Assembly (NCBI RefSeq): GCF_047275745.1
Contig: NZ_JBKQWU010000013.1
Location: 1-64,000, forward strand
DNA from: Amaricoccus sp047275745
GTDB lineage: Bacteria; Pseudomonadota; Alphaproteobacteria; Rhodobacterales; Rhodobacteraceae
DNA: 64,000 bases
Direction of reading: 5' to 3'
Below, piece after piece: positions 6,792 to 14,731 of this stretch. The notes below the pieces were generated by a model. That model was not told the origin of the DNA and searched no databases. It saw only the letters and a list, made by a program, of their open reading frames with translations. The translations under genes were made by a program, and so were the position numbers. Position 1 is the first letter of the stretch; every line of letters starts with the position of its first letter.

Positions 6792-7682
6792 ATGCCCATA
6801 TTCAACGTTCGCCACAGCACGACCTACCGCTACCGACGGCCGGTGGAATTCGGCGAGCATCGCCTGCTGTTCCGGCCGAGGGACAGCCACGACCAGCTTC
6901 TGCTCGGCGCGGAACTCGCGACCGACCCGGCCCCCGCGCGATCGCGCTGGATTCACGACGTTTTCGGCAACTGCGTCGCGATCCTCGGCTTCGACCGTCC
7001 CGCGCCCGGGCTGCTGTTCGAGACCCGGATACGCCTCGACCACACGCCGAGAGCGGAGCTTGTCTTCGATACCGATCGCGCGGCGCTGCGCTATCCGTTC
7101 GCCTACCCCGCCGATGAACTGCCGGATCTCGCGAGCACGATGCGCCCGCATTATCCCGACGACACCGTCACCCGCTGGGCGCTGAGGTTCGTGCGCGCGG
7201 ACGGCAAGACCGAGACCGGGCATCTGCTCATGACGCTCTGCTACGCGATCCACGAGAGCTTCGCCTATGCCCGCAGGAACGAACGCGGCACGCAGCCGCC
7301 CGCCCAGACGCTCGCGCTCCGCCGGGGCACCTGCCGCGATTTCGCGCTCCTGATGATGGAATGCCTGCGCGTGCTCGGCTTCGCGGCGCGGTTCGTCTCG
7401 GGCTATGTCTATGTGCCCGGCCGCGACGACGTGACGATCCGGGGCGGCGGCTCGACACATGCCTGGTGCGAGGTCTATCTGCCGGGAGCCGGCTGGATCG
7501 AGTTCGACCCGACGAACGGGATCATCGGCAACCGCGACCTGATCCGCGTCGCCGTGGCGCGCGACCCCGCGCAGGCGATCCCGCTCTCGGGGACCTATAC
7601 GGGCGCGGCGGAGGATTTTCTCGGGATGGACGTGGCGGTCAGCGTGACGACGGAGCCGGCGGTTGGCGTCCCGGCGAAATGA
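6792..7682 (+). CDS. Transglutaminase-like (cysteine protease fold) protein
   Basis: A protein of 296 residues with an N-terminal bacterial transglutaminase-like domain (FNVRHSTTYRYRRPVEFGEHRLL) and a catalytic transglutaminase core. The visible triad is Cys in RRGTCRDFALL, His in GSTHAWCEVYL and Asp in WIEFDPTNG. There is no signal peptide. Members of this family are often annotated as transglutaminase or protease; the substrate is unknown. It is the first gene on this strand after the minus-strand nepR-like gene, 263 bases away, and no EcfG-type promoter is seen directly before it. Confidence 0.85.
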   Translation: MPIFNVRHSTTYRYRRPVEFGEHRLLFRPRDSHDQLLLGAELATDPAPARSRWIHDVFGNCVAILGFDRPAPGLLFETRIRLDHTPRAELVFDTDRAALRYPFAYPADELPDLASTMRPHYPDDTVTRWALRFVRADGKTETGHLLMTLCYAIHESFAYARRNERGTQPPAQTLALRRGTCRDFALLMMECLRVLGFAARFVSGYVYVPGRDDVTIRGGGSTHAWCEVYLPGAGWIEFDPTNGIIGNRDLIRVAVARDPAQAIPLSGTYTGAAEDFLGMDVAVSVTTEPAVGVPAK

Positions 7683-7769
7683 CAAGCAACAAGGCCGTTG
7701 GTGGCTTGGCGCGGGTTGCTTTTGCGCGCAAGGTACCCGCCTGAGACAATCGTGACCCGAGAGAGGAAC

Positions 7770-8162
7770 ATGGCGAGCGACAGGGAAGAGCGGATTCGTG
7801 CGAAGGCTCATGAGATCTGGCTGAGCGAAGGGGAGCCGGAAGGGTCCGAGACAAGGCATTGGGACATGGCGACCGCCGCGATCGAGGCGGAGGACGCCGA
7901 GGCGGCCATGCCGACGCCCGCCGAGACGGAGACCGCGGAGACCGCGGCGGCCGAGACGCCCCCCGAGACCCTCCCCGAGGCGCCCGCGGTGGAGCCCCCC
8001 GCGGCCGAGGCCCCTTCGGCGGCTCCGGTGGCCGAGGATGCGAAGCCCGCCCCGAAGAAGCGCGCGCCCCGCGCCCGGAAGACCGCCGCCGCCGATACCG
8101 AGGCCGCCGCGGCGCCGAAGAAACGCGCCACCCGCGCCCGGAAGACGACCTCGCCGACCTGA
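7770..8162 (+). CDS. DUF2934 protein with Ala/Pro/Lys-rich tail
   Basis: A protein of 130 residues. The first 40 form a DUF2934 domain (REERIRAKAHEIWLSEGEPEG followed by HW). The rest is low-complexity Ala-Pro-Glu-Thr ending in two near-identical basic blocks (KKRAPRARKT and KKRATRARKT), resembling histone-H1-like nucleic-acid-binding tails. The chosen ATG follows GAGAGGA. DUF2934 proteins are common in stress-related small gene clusters, but their function is not established. A nucleic-acid role is only suggested by the basic tail. Confidence 0.7.
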   Translation: MASDREERIRAKAHEIWLSEGEPEGSETRHWDMATAAIEAEDAEAAMPTPAETETAETAAAETPPETLPEAPAVEPPAAEAPSAAPVAEDAKPAPKKRAPRARKTAAADTEAAAAPKKRATRARKTTSPT

Positions 8163-8521
8163 TCCTCGCGCGGACCCGGAGCGCGCGGGCGGCGCGCAGC
8201 CGCCCGCGCCCCGTCGTCCGGGCGCGTGATTGTCCGGGCGCGTGATCGTCCGGCGCGGACCGCCAGGGCGCTGGCCGCGGGGGTCGGCGCGCCCGGACCC
8301 GGACGGCACCCGCTCCATAGCCAACCGCCAGCGATGATCCGCCCGGATAGCCGGCGGTTCGGGCGCGGGCGCGCCTGAACCCCTTCCCTTTCCCGCTCGC
8401 TCCGGTACGGTCGAGTCCCGAGAGGCCGCGTCGAAAGGCCTTGAAGTCAGAAGCGGAGCGCGGCTATGAAACCGATCAGTTTCGTCAACCATCGAGTCCG
8501 CGCGCCAGGGGAGCCCGCCGC
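8163..8521. other. Gap before the RND genes: hairpin and tandem repeat
   Basis: No gene is seen. The gap begins with a perfect 11-bp GC-rich hairpin (8183-8193 with 8199-8209) just after the DUF2934 stop, probably acting in termination although no T-run follows. The 15-bp element GTCCGGGCGCGTGAT then occurs at 8216 and 8232, with a third partial copy. The remainder should contain the promoter of the efflux genes, which I could not pinpoint. Confidence 0.6.
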
Positions 8522-9676
8522 ATGCCATTCCGCCTGAAACCCCTCCTCGCCGGCGCGTTGGGTCTCCTCGTCGCCGGGGCGACATCCGCGGCCGCGCAGC
8601 AGGCCAGCGGGCCGGTTCCCGTGACCGTGGTCACCGTCGAAGCCTCCGATGTCACGCTCACCAGCATCGTTCCGGGCCGCGTCGTCGCATCGAGCGTCGC
8701 GGAAGTGCGGCCCCAGGTCGATGGCATCATCAAGGAGCGGCTCTTCACCGAGGGCACGAGCGTCGAACTCGGCGATCCGCTCTATCAGATCGACGATGCC
8801 ACCTACCGTGCCCAGGTCGCCCAAGCCGAGGCGCAGGTCGCCCAGGCCGAGGCCGAGCTCCGGACCGCCGAACAGGATGCGCGGCGCAACGAGGAGCTGT
8901 TGTCGCGCAATACGATCAGCCTGCAGACCCGGGACGAGAGCGTCGCGACCCGCGACGCCGCCGCGGCCGCGCTCGAACTGGCCAAGGCGCAGTTGATCGG
9001 GGCGAACATCGATCTCGACCGCACGACGATCCGCGCCTCGCTCGCCGGCGAGATCGGACTCTCGCAGACCACGCGGGGCGCGCTGGTCTCCGCCGGGCAG
9101 ACCGACGCGCTGGCAACGATCCGCCAGCTCGACCCCGTCAATGTCGATGTGACGCAATCGGCGGCGGAGGTCCTGCGGTGGCGGCGCGGTCACCGGCCCG
9201 AAACCGGCGACAAGCCCAATCCGAACGTCTCGCTGACGCTGGCGGACGGATCGAGGTATCCGGTGACCGGCGAGCTCTACGCCGCGGAGCCTTATGTCAA
9301 TGAAAGCACCGGTGTCGTGGTGCTGCGGATGCAGTTCGCGAATCCCGATGGCCTGCTCCTGCCCGGCATGTACGTCCAGGTCGAGATCCCGCTCGGCGTC
9401 GCCGCGGGCGCGATCCTGACACCGCAGGAAGGCGTGAGCCGGGATACCCGCGGCCAGCCGCTCGCCTATGTCGTGGACGAGAACAACGTGATCGAGAGCC
9501 GGCCGCTCACCATCGACGGCACGCAGGGCAATCAGTGGATCGTCACCGCCGGCCTGAATCCCGGCGACCGTGTCGTGGTCGAAGGCGTCCAGCGCATCGC
9601 GACCGGCGCCACGGTCGAGCCGACGGAACGGGAGGAGGTCGCGGAAGCGGAAGCCTCCGCGCCCGCCAATCCCTGA
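8522..9676 (+). CDS. RND efflux periplasmic adaptor (membrane fusion protein)
   Basis: A protein of 384 residues beginning with a signal peptide (MPFRLKPLLAGALGLLVAG ... AAAQQ). It has the AcrA/MexA order: barrel-sandwich half (VRPQVDGIIKERLFTEGTSV), an alpha-helical hairpin rich in AQVAQAEAQVAQAE, the second half-motif, a beta-barrel domain and a C-terminal membrane-proximal domain (NPGDRVVVEGVQRI). Unlike AcrA there is no lipobox cysteine. It bridges the RND pump and an outer-membrane channel. The pump gene follows after 118 bases containing a small GC hairpin (9687-9707), so they are likely co-transcribed. No TolC-type channel gene follows. Confidence 0.92.
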   Translation: MPFRLKPLLAGALGLLVAGATSAAAQQASGPVPVTVVTVEASDVTLTSIVPGRVVASSVAEVRPQVDGIIKERLFTEGTSVELGDPLYQIDDATYRAQVAQAEAQVAQAEAELRTAEQDARRNEELLSRNTISLQTRDESVATRDAAAAALELAKAQLIGANIDLDRTTIRASLAGEIGLSQTTRGALVSAGQTDALATIRQLDPVNVDVTQSAAEVLRWRRGHRPETGDKPNPNVSLTLADGSRYPVTGELYAAEPYVNESTGVVVLRMQFANPDGLLLPGMYVQVEIPLGVAAGAILTPQEGVSRDTRGQPLAYVVDENNVIESRPLTIDGTQGNQWIVTAGLNPGDRVVVEGVQRIATGATVEPTEREEVAEAEASAPANP

Positions 9677-9794
9677 ATGATCCCGAGGGGCCTCCCCCCG
9701 GGGCCCCCGCACGACCCTCTGGGCATTCCGGTTTCCGAGCGAGACCCCCGGCCCAAACCCAGCTTCAGGCCCGAACCCGAACCCGGAGTGACCG

Positions 9795-12700
9795 ATGGCC
9801 CGCTTCTTCATCGACCGACCCATCTTCGCCTGGGTGATCGCGATCATCATCATGGGCGCCGGCCTGCTCTCGATCGTGACCCTGCCGATCTCGCAATATC
9901 CGACGATCGCCCCGCCCTCGGTCCGGATCAGCGCGACCTATCCCGGCGCCTCGGCGGAGACCGTGACCAACACCGTCACCCAGGTCATCGAACAGCAGAT
10001 GACCGGGATCGACGGCCTGCGCTACATGAGTTCAAGCTCGAGCTCCGCAGGCCAGGTGACGATCACGCTGACCTTCGAGACTGGCACCGATCCCGACATC
10101 GCCCAGGTCCAGGTGCAGAACAAGGTCTCGCAGGCGACCGCGCTGCTGCCGGAATCCGTCCAGCGCCAGGGCGTGACCGTGCAGAAATCCTCGCAGGGCT
10201 TCCTGATGGTCATCGGCCTCAGTTCCGACAGCGGAACCGTCGATCAGGCCGACCTCGCCGACTATCTCGTTTCCAACATGGTGGACGAGTTCAGCCGGAT
10301 CGCCGGCGTCGGCGAGGTCCAGGTCTTCGGCTCGCAATATGCGATGCGGATCTGGCTCGATCCCTCGAAACTCGCCGCCTACGATCTCGCGCCCTCGGAT
10401 GTGATCAACGCGGTCTCGGAGCAGAACCAGCAGATCTCCGCCGGCTCCTTCGGCTCGCTACCCGCGCCCGAGGGCCAGCAGCTCAACGCGACCGTGAAGG
10501 CCCAGTCCCTGCTCTCCGCCCCGCAGGATTTCGAACAGATCGTGGTCCGCGCCGAGACCGACGGCGGGCTCGTGCTGGTCCGGGACGTGGCGCGGGTCGA
10601 GATCGGCGCGCAGAGCTACGACGCCATCGCCCGGTTCAACGGCAATCCGGCGAGCGGCATGGCGATCCAGCTCGCCTCCGGCGCCAATGCGCTCGACACC
10701 GCCGAACTGGTGAAGCAGCGCATCGCCGAGATGGAGCCGTTCTTCCCCGAAGGCGTCGAATATGTGATCCCCTATGACACGACGCCCTTCATCTCGATCT
10801 CGATCGAGGAGGTGGTTCGCACGCTGGTCGAGGCGATCGTGCTCGTCTTCCTCGTGATGCTTCTCTTCCTGCAGAGCATCCGAGCGACGATCATTCCGAC
10901 CCTCGCCGTGCCGGTCGTCCTGCTCGGCACCTTCGGGGTGATGGCGGCCTTCGGCTTCTCGATCAACACGCTGACCATGCTCGCCATGGTGCTGGCGATC
11001 GGCCTTCTCGTGGATGATGCCATCGTCGTCGTGGAGAATGTCGAGCGGATCATGGAGCAGGAGAGGATCGGTCCGCTCGAAGCCACCCGGAAGTCGATGG
11101 ACCAGATCACCGGCGCGCTGATCGGCATCGCGATGGTGCTCTCGGCGGTGTTCGTCCCGATGGCCTTCTTCGGCGGCTCCACCGGCGTCATCTACCGGCA
11201 GTTCTCGATCACCATCGTCTCGGCGATGGCGCTCTCGGTGCTGGTCGCGCTGACGCTCACGCCCGCGCTCTGCGCGACGATCCTGAAGCCGAAGGAGCAC
11301 GACCATCAGCCGCTGGCGCCGTTCCGCTGGTTCAACACCTTCTTCGAATGGCTGACGCGGCAATACGCCTGGACCAATATCTGGACCGTCCGCCGGCCGT
11401 TCCGTGTCATGATCATCTACCTGCTGCTGGTCGTGGCCATGGGCTGGCTCTATATCCGGACGCCGACCTCGTTCCTGCCGGACGAGGACCAGGGCATCCT
11501 GATGACGCTGATCCAGGGCCCGGCCGGCGCCACGGCCGAGCGGACCAGCGCGGTGGTCAGCGACGTGCAGGACTACTTCCTGACCGCCGAGGAAGAGAAC
11601 GTCGAATCGGTCTTCGGCGTCACCGGCTTCTCCTTCGCCGGTTCCGGCCAGAACATGGGCCTCGCCTTCGTGAAGCTGAAGGACTGGGAGGAGCGGCCCG
11701 ACCCGAGCCAGTCGGCGCAGGCCATCGCCGGCCGCGCCTTCGGCGCCCTGAGCCAGATCCGGGACGCGATGGTCTTCCCGGTCGTGCCGCCCGCCGTGAC
11801 CGAGCTTGGCAATGTCAGCGGCTTCAACTTCTTCCTGCAGGCCCGCAGCGGCCAGACGCATGAGCAGCTGCTGACCGCGCGCAATCAGCTCATCGGCCTT
11901 CTGTCGCAGAGCCCGCTCATCCAGTCGGTTCGCCCGAACGGGCTCGAGGACGCGGCCCAGTACCAGCTCGACATCGACTGGCGAAAGGCCGGGGCGGTCG
12001 GCGTGACGGCTGCTGATGTGGGCGACTTCCTCTCCACCGCCTGGGCCGGGACCTATGTCAACGACTTCGTCGACCGCGGCCGGATCAAGCAGGTGATCGT
12101 GCAGGGCGAGCCCTGGGCGCGCGCGCTGCCCGAGGACATCAACCGCTGGCGCATTCCGAACCAGTCGGGCGACCTGGTGCCCTTCTCGAACTTCACCACC
12201 AGCGACTGGACCTCCGGCCCGCAGGGCATCGACCGCTACAACGCCCTCCCAGCGATGGAACTGCAGGGCACGCCGGTCGATGGCGTGTCGAGCGGCGAGG
12301 CGATGGCCGAGGTCGAGCGGCTCGCGGCCGAACTGCCGCCGGGCTACAACATCGCCTGGACCGGCCTCTCGCTCGAGGAGCGGGAATCGGGCGATCAGGC
12401 GCCGATGCTCTACGCGCTGTCGGTCGCCGCGGTCTTCCTCTGCCTCGCCGCGCTCTACGAGAGCTGGTCGATCCCCTTCGCCGTGCTGCTCGCCCTGCCC
12501 GTCGGTATCCTCGGCGCGCTTCTCGGCGCGCTCCTGGGCGGTTCGGCGAACGGCGTCTACTTCCAGGTCGGGCTTCTCACCGTCGTCGGCCTGACCGGCA
12601 AGAACGCGATCATGATCGTCGAATTCGCACGGGAGCAGGTCGACGCCGGGGCGCGGGTGCTCGATGCGATCACACACGCGGCGCGAATGCGGTTCAGGCC

Positions 12701-12932
12701 GATCCTCATGACGTCGATGGCCTTCTCGCTCGGCGTGCTGCCGCTCGTGCTCTCGTCGGGCGCCGGATCGGGCGCGCGGACGGCGATCGGCGTGGCGACG
12801 CTCGGCGGCACGATCACCGGCACCTTCCTCGCCGTCATCCTGGTTCCGACCTTCTTCGTGCTCGTCACCCGGATCTTCGGCCGCGGCCAGCGGCGCGTCG
12901 AAGCCGAGCCGGCGCCGACCGTCAAAGCCTGA
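9795..12932 (+). CDS. RND multidrug efflux pump, AcrB/MexB type
   Basis: A protein of 1045 residues, the usual size of HAE1 RND pumps. It starts ARFFIDRPIFAWVIAIIIM and has twelve predicted membrane helices and two large periplasmic loops. The proton-relay aspartates are in LLVDDAIVVVENVERI (transmembrane helix 4), and the matching lysine segment LTGKNAIMIVEFARE is in helix 10. It exports hydrophobic or amphipathic compounds with the adaptor encoded upstream. The substrate cannot be predicted from the sequence. No local regulator gene of TetR or MarR type adjoins it. Confidence 0.95.
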   Translation: MARFFIDRPIFAWVIAIIIMGAGLLSIVTLPISQYPTIAPPSVRISATYPGASAETVTNTVTQVIEQQMTGIDGLRYMSSSSSSAGQVTITLTFETGTDPDIAQVQVQNKVSQATALLPESVQRQGVTVQKSSQGFLMVIGLSSDSGTVDQADLADYLVSNMVDEFSRIAGVGEVQVFGSQYAMRIWLDPSKLAAYDLAPSDVINAVSEQNQQISAGSFGSLPAPEGQQLNATVKAQSLLSAPQDFEQIVVRAETDGGLVLVRDVARVEIGAQSYDAIARFNGNPASGMAIQLASGANALDTAELVKQRIAEMEPFFPEGVEYVIPYDTTPFISISIEEVVRTLVEAIVLVFLVMLLFLQSIRATIIPTLAVPVVLLGTFGVMAAFGFSINTLTMLAMVLAIGLLVDDAIVVVENVERIMEQERIGPLEATRKSMDQITGALIGIAMVLSAVFVPMAFFGGSTGVIYRQFSITIVSAMALSVLVALTLTPALCATILKPKEHDHQPLAPFRWFNTFFEWLTRQYAWTNIWTVRRPFRVMIIYLLLVVAMGWLYIRTPTSFLPDEDQGILMTLIQGPAGATAERTSAVVSDVQDYFLTAEEENVESVFGVTGFSFAGSGQNMGLAFVKLKDWEERPDPSQSAQAIAGRAFGALSQIRDAMVFPVVPPAVTELGNVSGFNFFLQARSGQTHEQLLTARNQLIGLLSQSPLIQSVRPNGLEDAAQYQLDIDWRKAGAVGVTAADVGDFLSTAWAGTYVNDFVDRGRIKQVIVQGEPWARALPEDINRWRIPNQSGDLVPFSNFTTSDWTSGPQGIDRYNALPAMELQGTPVDGVSSGEAMAEVERLAAELPPGYNIAWTGLSLEERESGDQAPMLYALSVAAVFLCLAALYESWSIPFAVLLALPVGILGALLGALLGGSANGVYFQVGLLTVVGLTGKNAIMIVEFAREQVDAGARVLDAITHAARMRFRPILMTSMAFSLGVLPLVLSSGAGSGARTAIGVATLGGTITGTFLAVILVPTFFVLVTRIFGRGQRRVEAEPAPTVKA

Positions 12933-12995
12933 GAGCAACCGCCGCGCGGGCCACCCCGCGCGGCGAAAATGCCCACGAAATCATCATCGCAACGG

Positions 12996-13029
12996 CGCGG
13001 GTCGGGGAAAATCGGCGGCCCGCGTTTTT
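12996..13029 (+). terminator. Probable terminator after the RND genes
   Basis: CGCGGG (12996-13001) pairs with CCCGCG (13019-13024) around a 17-nt loop with further internal pairing, followed by TTTTT. A second GC-rich inverted repeat without T-run (about 12941-12966) precedes it. Confidence 0.55.
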
Positions 13030-13096
13030 CCCCTTGTGAATCACGATAAACTCTGTCGTATTAATCGGTAATGAAACCGCCGAGGAATGACCGAAC

Positions 13097-13366
13097 ATGG
13101 AAAGCTACGAACGCTACGCGGGGTCCTTTCCCGAAGCCTCGCTGCCGATCATGGCGGCGCGGGACCGCGACCCGTCCGTCGGATACCGGGCGCGGACCCT
13201 CGCTTCGGAACGGTTGAACCTGCCGGCCGGCGCCTGGTCGGATGCGATCCTGCCGGATGTGGTGGATTGCACCCCGCCCCGGCGGGACCTCGCGGAACCC
13301 CCGCGCGGCGCCTTGACCCGGTTCGCCGACCGACTGCGCGCGGCGCTTGGCCGCGAGATCCACTGA
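13097..13366 (+). CDS. Hypothetical small protein
   Basis: A protein of 89 residues that I do not recognise. It contains no membrane segment and ends in a basic amphipathic stretch (LTRFADRLRAALGREIH). GAGG lies about 11 bases before the ATG, and a sigma70-like TTGTGA...TATTAA pair precedes it. It is followed after 20 bases by another unknown gene on the same strand, suggesting a two-gene unit between the efflux genes and the PRC-barrel gene. Confidence 0.45.
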   Translation: MESYERYAGSFPEASLPIMAARDRDPSVGYRARTLASERLNLPAGAWSDAILPDVVDCTPPRRDLAEPPRGALTRFADRLRAALGREIH

Positions 13367-13386
13367 CAGCTGGAGATCCATCCATC

Positions 13387-13923
13387 ATGCAAGCTCAGTC
13401 CGACATGGTGATCCTCGAAGCAGCCTCCCGCCCCGTCCCGCTGGAGCATCCCGGTATCCGCGCGACATTGCGCGCCCTGGTAGGCCGTCTCGGCACGCCG
13501 GATCTGGCCGCGAGCCAGGGGATGGGTCTGCTTCCCGACCCGCTGGCGCTGCACGGTCTCGATCCCGACTGGGCTTCGGAGTCGACCCCGGCACCGGAGG
13601 ACGAGGCGAGCCTGCGCTCGCGCGCCGCGAAGATCGCCCGGGAGCGGCGGCGCGCGAACGCCCATGCCGCCTATGACTCGGTCGTCGGCACCCATGCCGT
13701 GGCGCTCGACTCGGCGCTCGCGGTGCTGGAAGCGGAACTTGCCATCCTTCAGACGAGGTGCGCGGCGCAGTGCGAAGCGCTGAAGCGGCTCCAGCTCTAC
13801 GGCCGCGACACCGCGACCCGCGACCTCGCGGCCAAGGGGCTCAGCTGCGATCCGGAGGTTCTGGCCGATCATGGCCGGGCCGATCGCGGCCGACGCCCCG
13901 CGGGAGCGCCGTATCACGCCTGA
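13387..13923 (+). CDS. Hypothetical protein with central helical region
   Basis: A protein of 178 residues, not recognised. The middle is strongly helical (SLRSRAAKIARERRRANAHA, then AVALDSALAVLEAELAILQT), suggesting a coiled coil, followed by a short Cys-containing segment and a basic tail. There is no signal peptide or membrane helix. GGAG lies 11 bases before the ATG. It is probably co-transcribed with the preceding small gene. Confidence 0.5.
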   Translation: MQAQSDMVILEAASRPVPLEHPGIRATLRALVGRLGTPDLAASQGMGLLPDPLALHGLDPDWASESTPAPEDEASLRSRAAKIARERRRANAHAAYDSVVGTHAVALDSALAVLEAELAILQTRCAAQCEALKRLQLYGRDTATRDLAAKGLSCDPEVLADHGRADRGRRPAGAPYHA

Positions 13924-13937
13924 TACCGCCTCCCGCG

Positions 13938-13992
13938 ATGGCGGCGGCGCGTCTGCCTCTCTTGTCCCCAAACAAGCTCGCGCCGCCGCCAT
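13938..13992. repeat. Perfect 14-bp inverted repeat with inner stem
   Basis: ATGGCGGCGGCGCG (13938-13951) is exactly mirrored by CGCGCCGCCGCCAT (13979-13992). Inside the loop CTTGT (13961-13965) pairs with ACAAG (13972-13976). It lies 15 bases after a stop codon, so a structured 3' end without a T-run is the simplest reading. Confidence 0.7.
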
Positions 13993-14224
13993 TGACTGAG
14001 CCTATCTTTCTCATTTCAGACCAGTCGATTTCACGGGCTGCCTCGCATTTCGGGGTGGCAGGGGCTCAGCCGACGAAGGCGGGCGCCGGGACCTTCCACG
14101 AAACGCGCCCGTATTGAAGGGCGGCCGTCTCGCGGCCGAGCTGTCACGCGGCAACCCGGCGCCCGCCGATCACCACCACACCTCCGGCACTACAGCCGAT
14201 CGGCGCCGATCCCGCGCCCGGGCT
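13993..14224. other. Gap before the PRC-barrel promoter, nothing recognised
   Basis: Together with the inverted repeat just upstream and the EcfG-type promoter just downstream, this makes up a 358-bp gap between the unknown gene and the PRC-barrel gene. I see no gene or further motif in it. Confidence 0.5.
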
Positions 14225-14250
14225 GGAACTCCTTCCCGAGCCCCGGCGTT
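14225..14250 (+). promoter_or_regulatory. EcfG-type promoter of the PRC-barrel gene
   Basis: GGAAC (14225-14229), 17 bases, CGTT (14247-14250): an exact match. The predicted start near 14257 gives a leader of about 25 nt before the ATG. Confidence 0.8.
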
Positions 14251-14281
14251 TCAGTCACGTACAACGAATGGAGCGGTTCTC

Positions 14282-14650
14282 ATGCCGGAAGAAGTCTCCC
14301 TGACCAACGCGCATGACCATATCCGTGCGACGACCGTCAACGGGACCGATGTCTTCAACGCCGATGGCGAGAAGGTCGGTCACATCGACGATATCGTCCT
14401 GTCGAAACGGAAAGGTAACGCGGTCTACGCCATCCTGTCCTTCGGCGGGTTTCTCGGGCTTGGCGAGAAGTATCATCCGCTGCCCTGGGCGAGCCTCCAT
14501 TATGACGACCAGCTCTCGGGCTATGTCGTGAACGTCTCGCGGGACCAGCTGGAAGACGCGCCGAGCTACCAGCGCGGCACGGACCCGGACTGGAACGATC
14601 CGGAATTCGACAAGCGGATCGCTGGATACTACGGTTTTCCGTATCTCTGA
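14282..14650 (+). CDS. PRC-barrel domain stress protein
   Basis: A protein of 122 residues with a PRC-barrel domain (about 15-90: GTDVFNADGEKVGHIDDIVL, then AVYAILSFGGFLGLGEKYHPLPW) and a C-terminal tail DPDWNDPEFDKRIAGYYG. Small PRC-barrel proteins of this type are frequent members of alphaproteobacterial stress regulons; the biochemical role is unknown. GGAG precedes the ATG. The exact EcfG-type promoter supports general-stress control. Confidence 0.88.
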   Translation: MPEEVSLTNAHDHIRATTVNGTDVFNADGEKVGHIDDIVLSKRKGNAVYAILSFGGFLGLGEKYHPLPWASLHYDDQLSGYVVNVSRDQLEDAPSYQRGTDPDWNDPEFDKRIAGYYGFPYL

Positions 14651-14731
14651 CCGGACGGGCAGGACAGACCACCACGGGTGCTGGCGCCGGACTTCCGGCG
14701 CCAGTTTCGTTTCAGCCTTGCGCGCTTGAAC

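Noticed and set aside
10458..12938. 826-codon minus-strand frame opposite the RND pump
   Set aside because: Composition rich in Arg, Asp, Gly and His with no domain, mirroring AcrB codons; a shadow.
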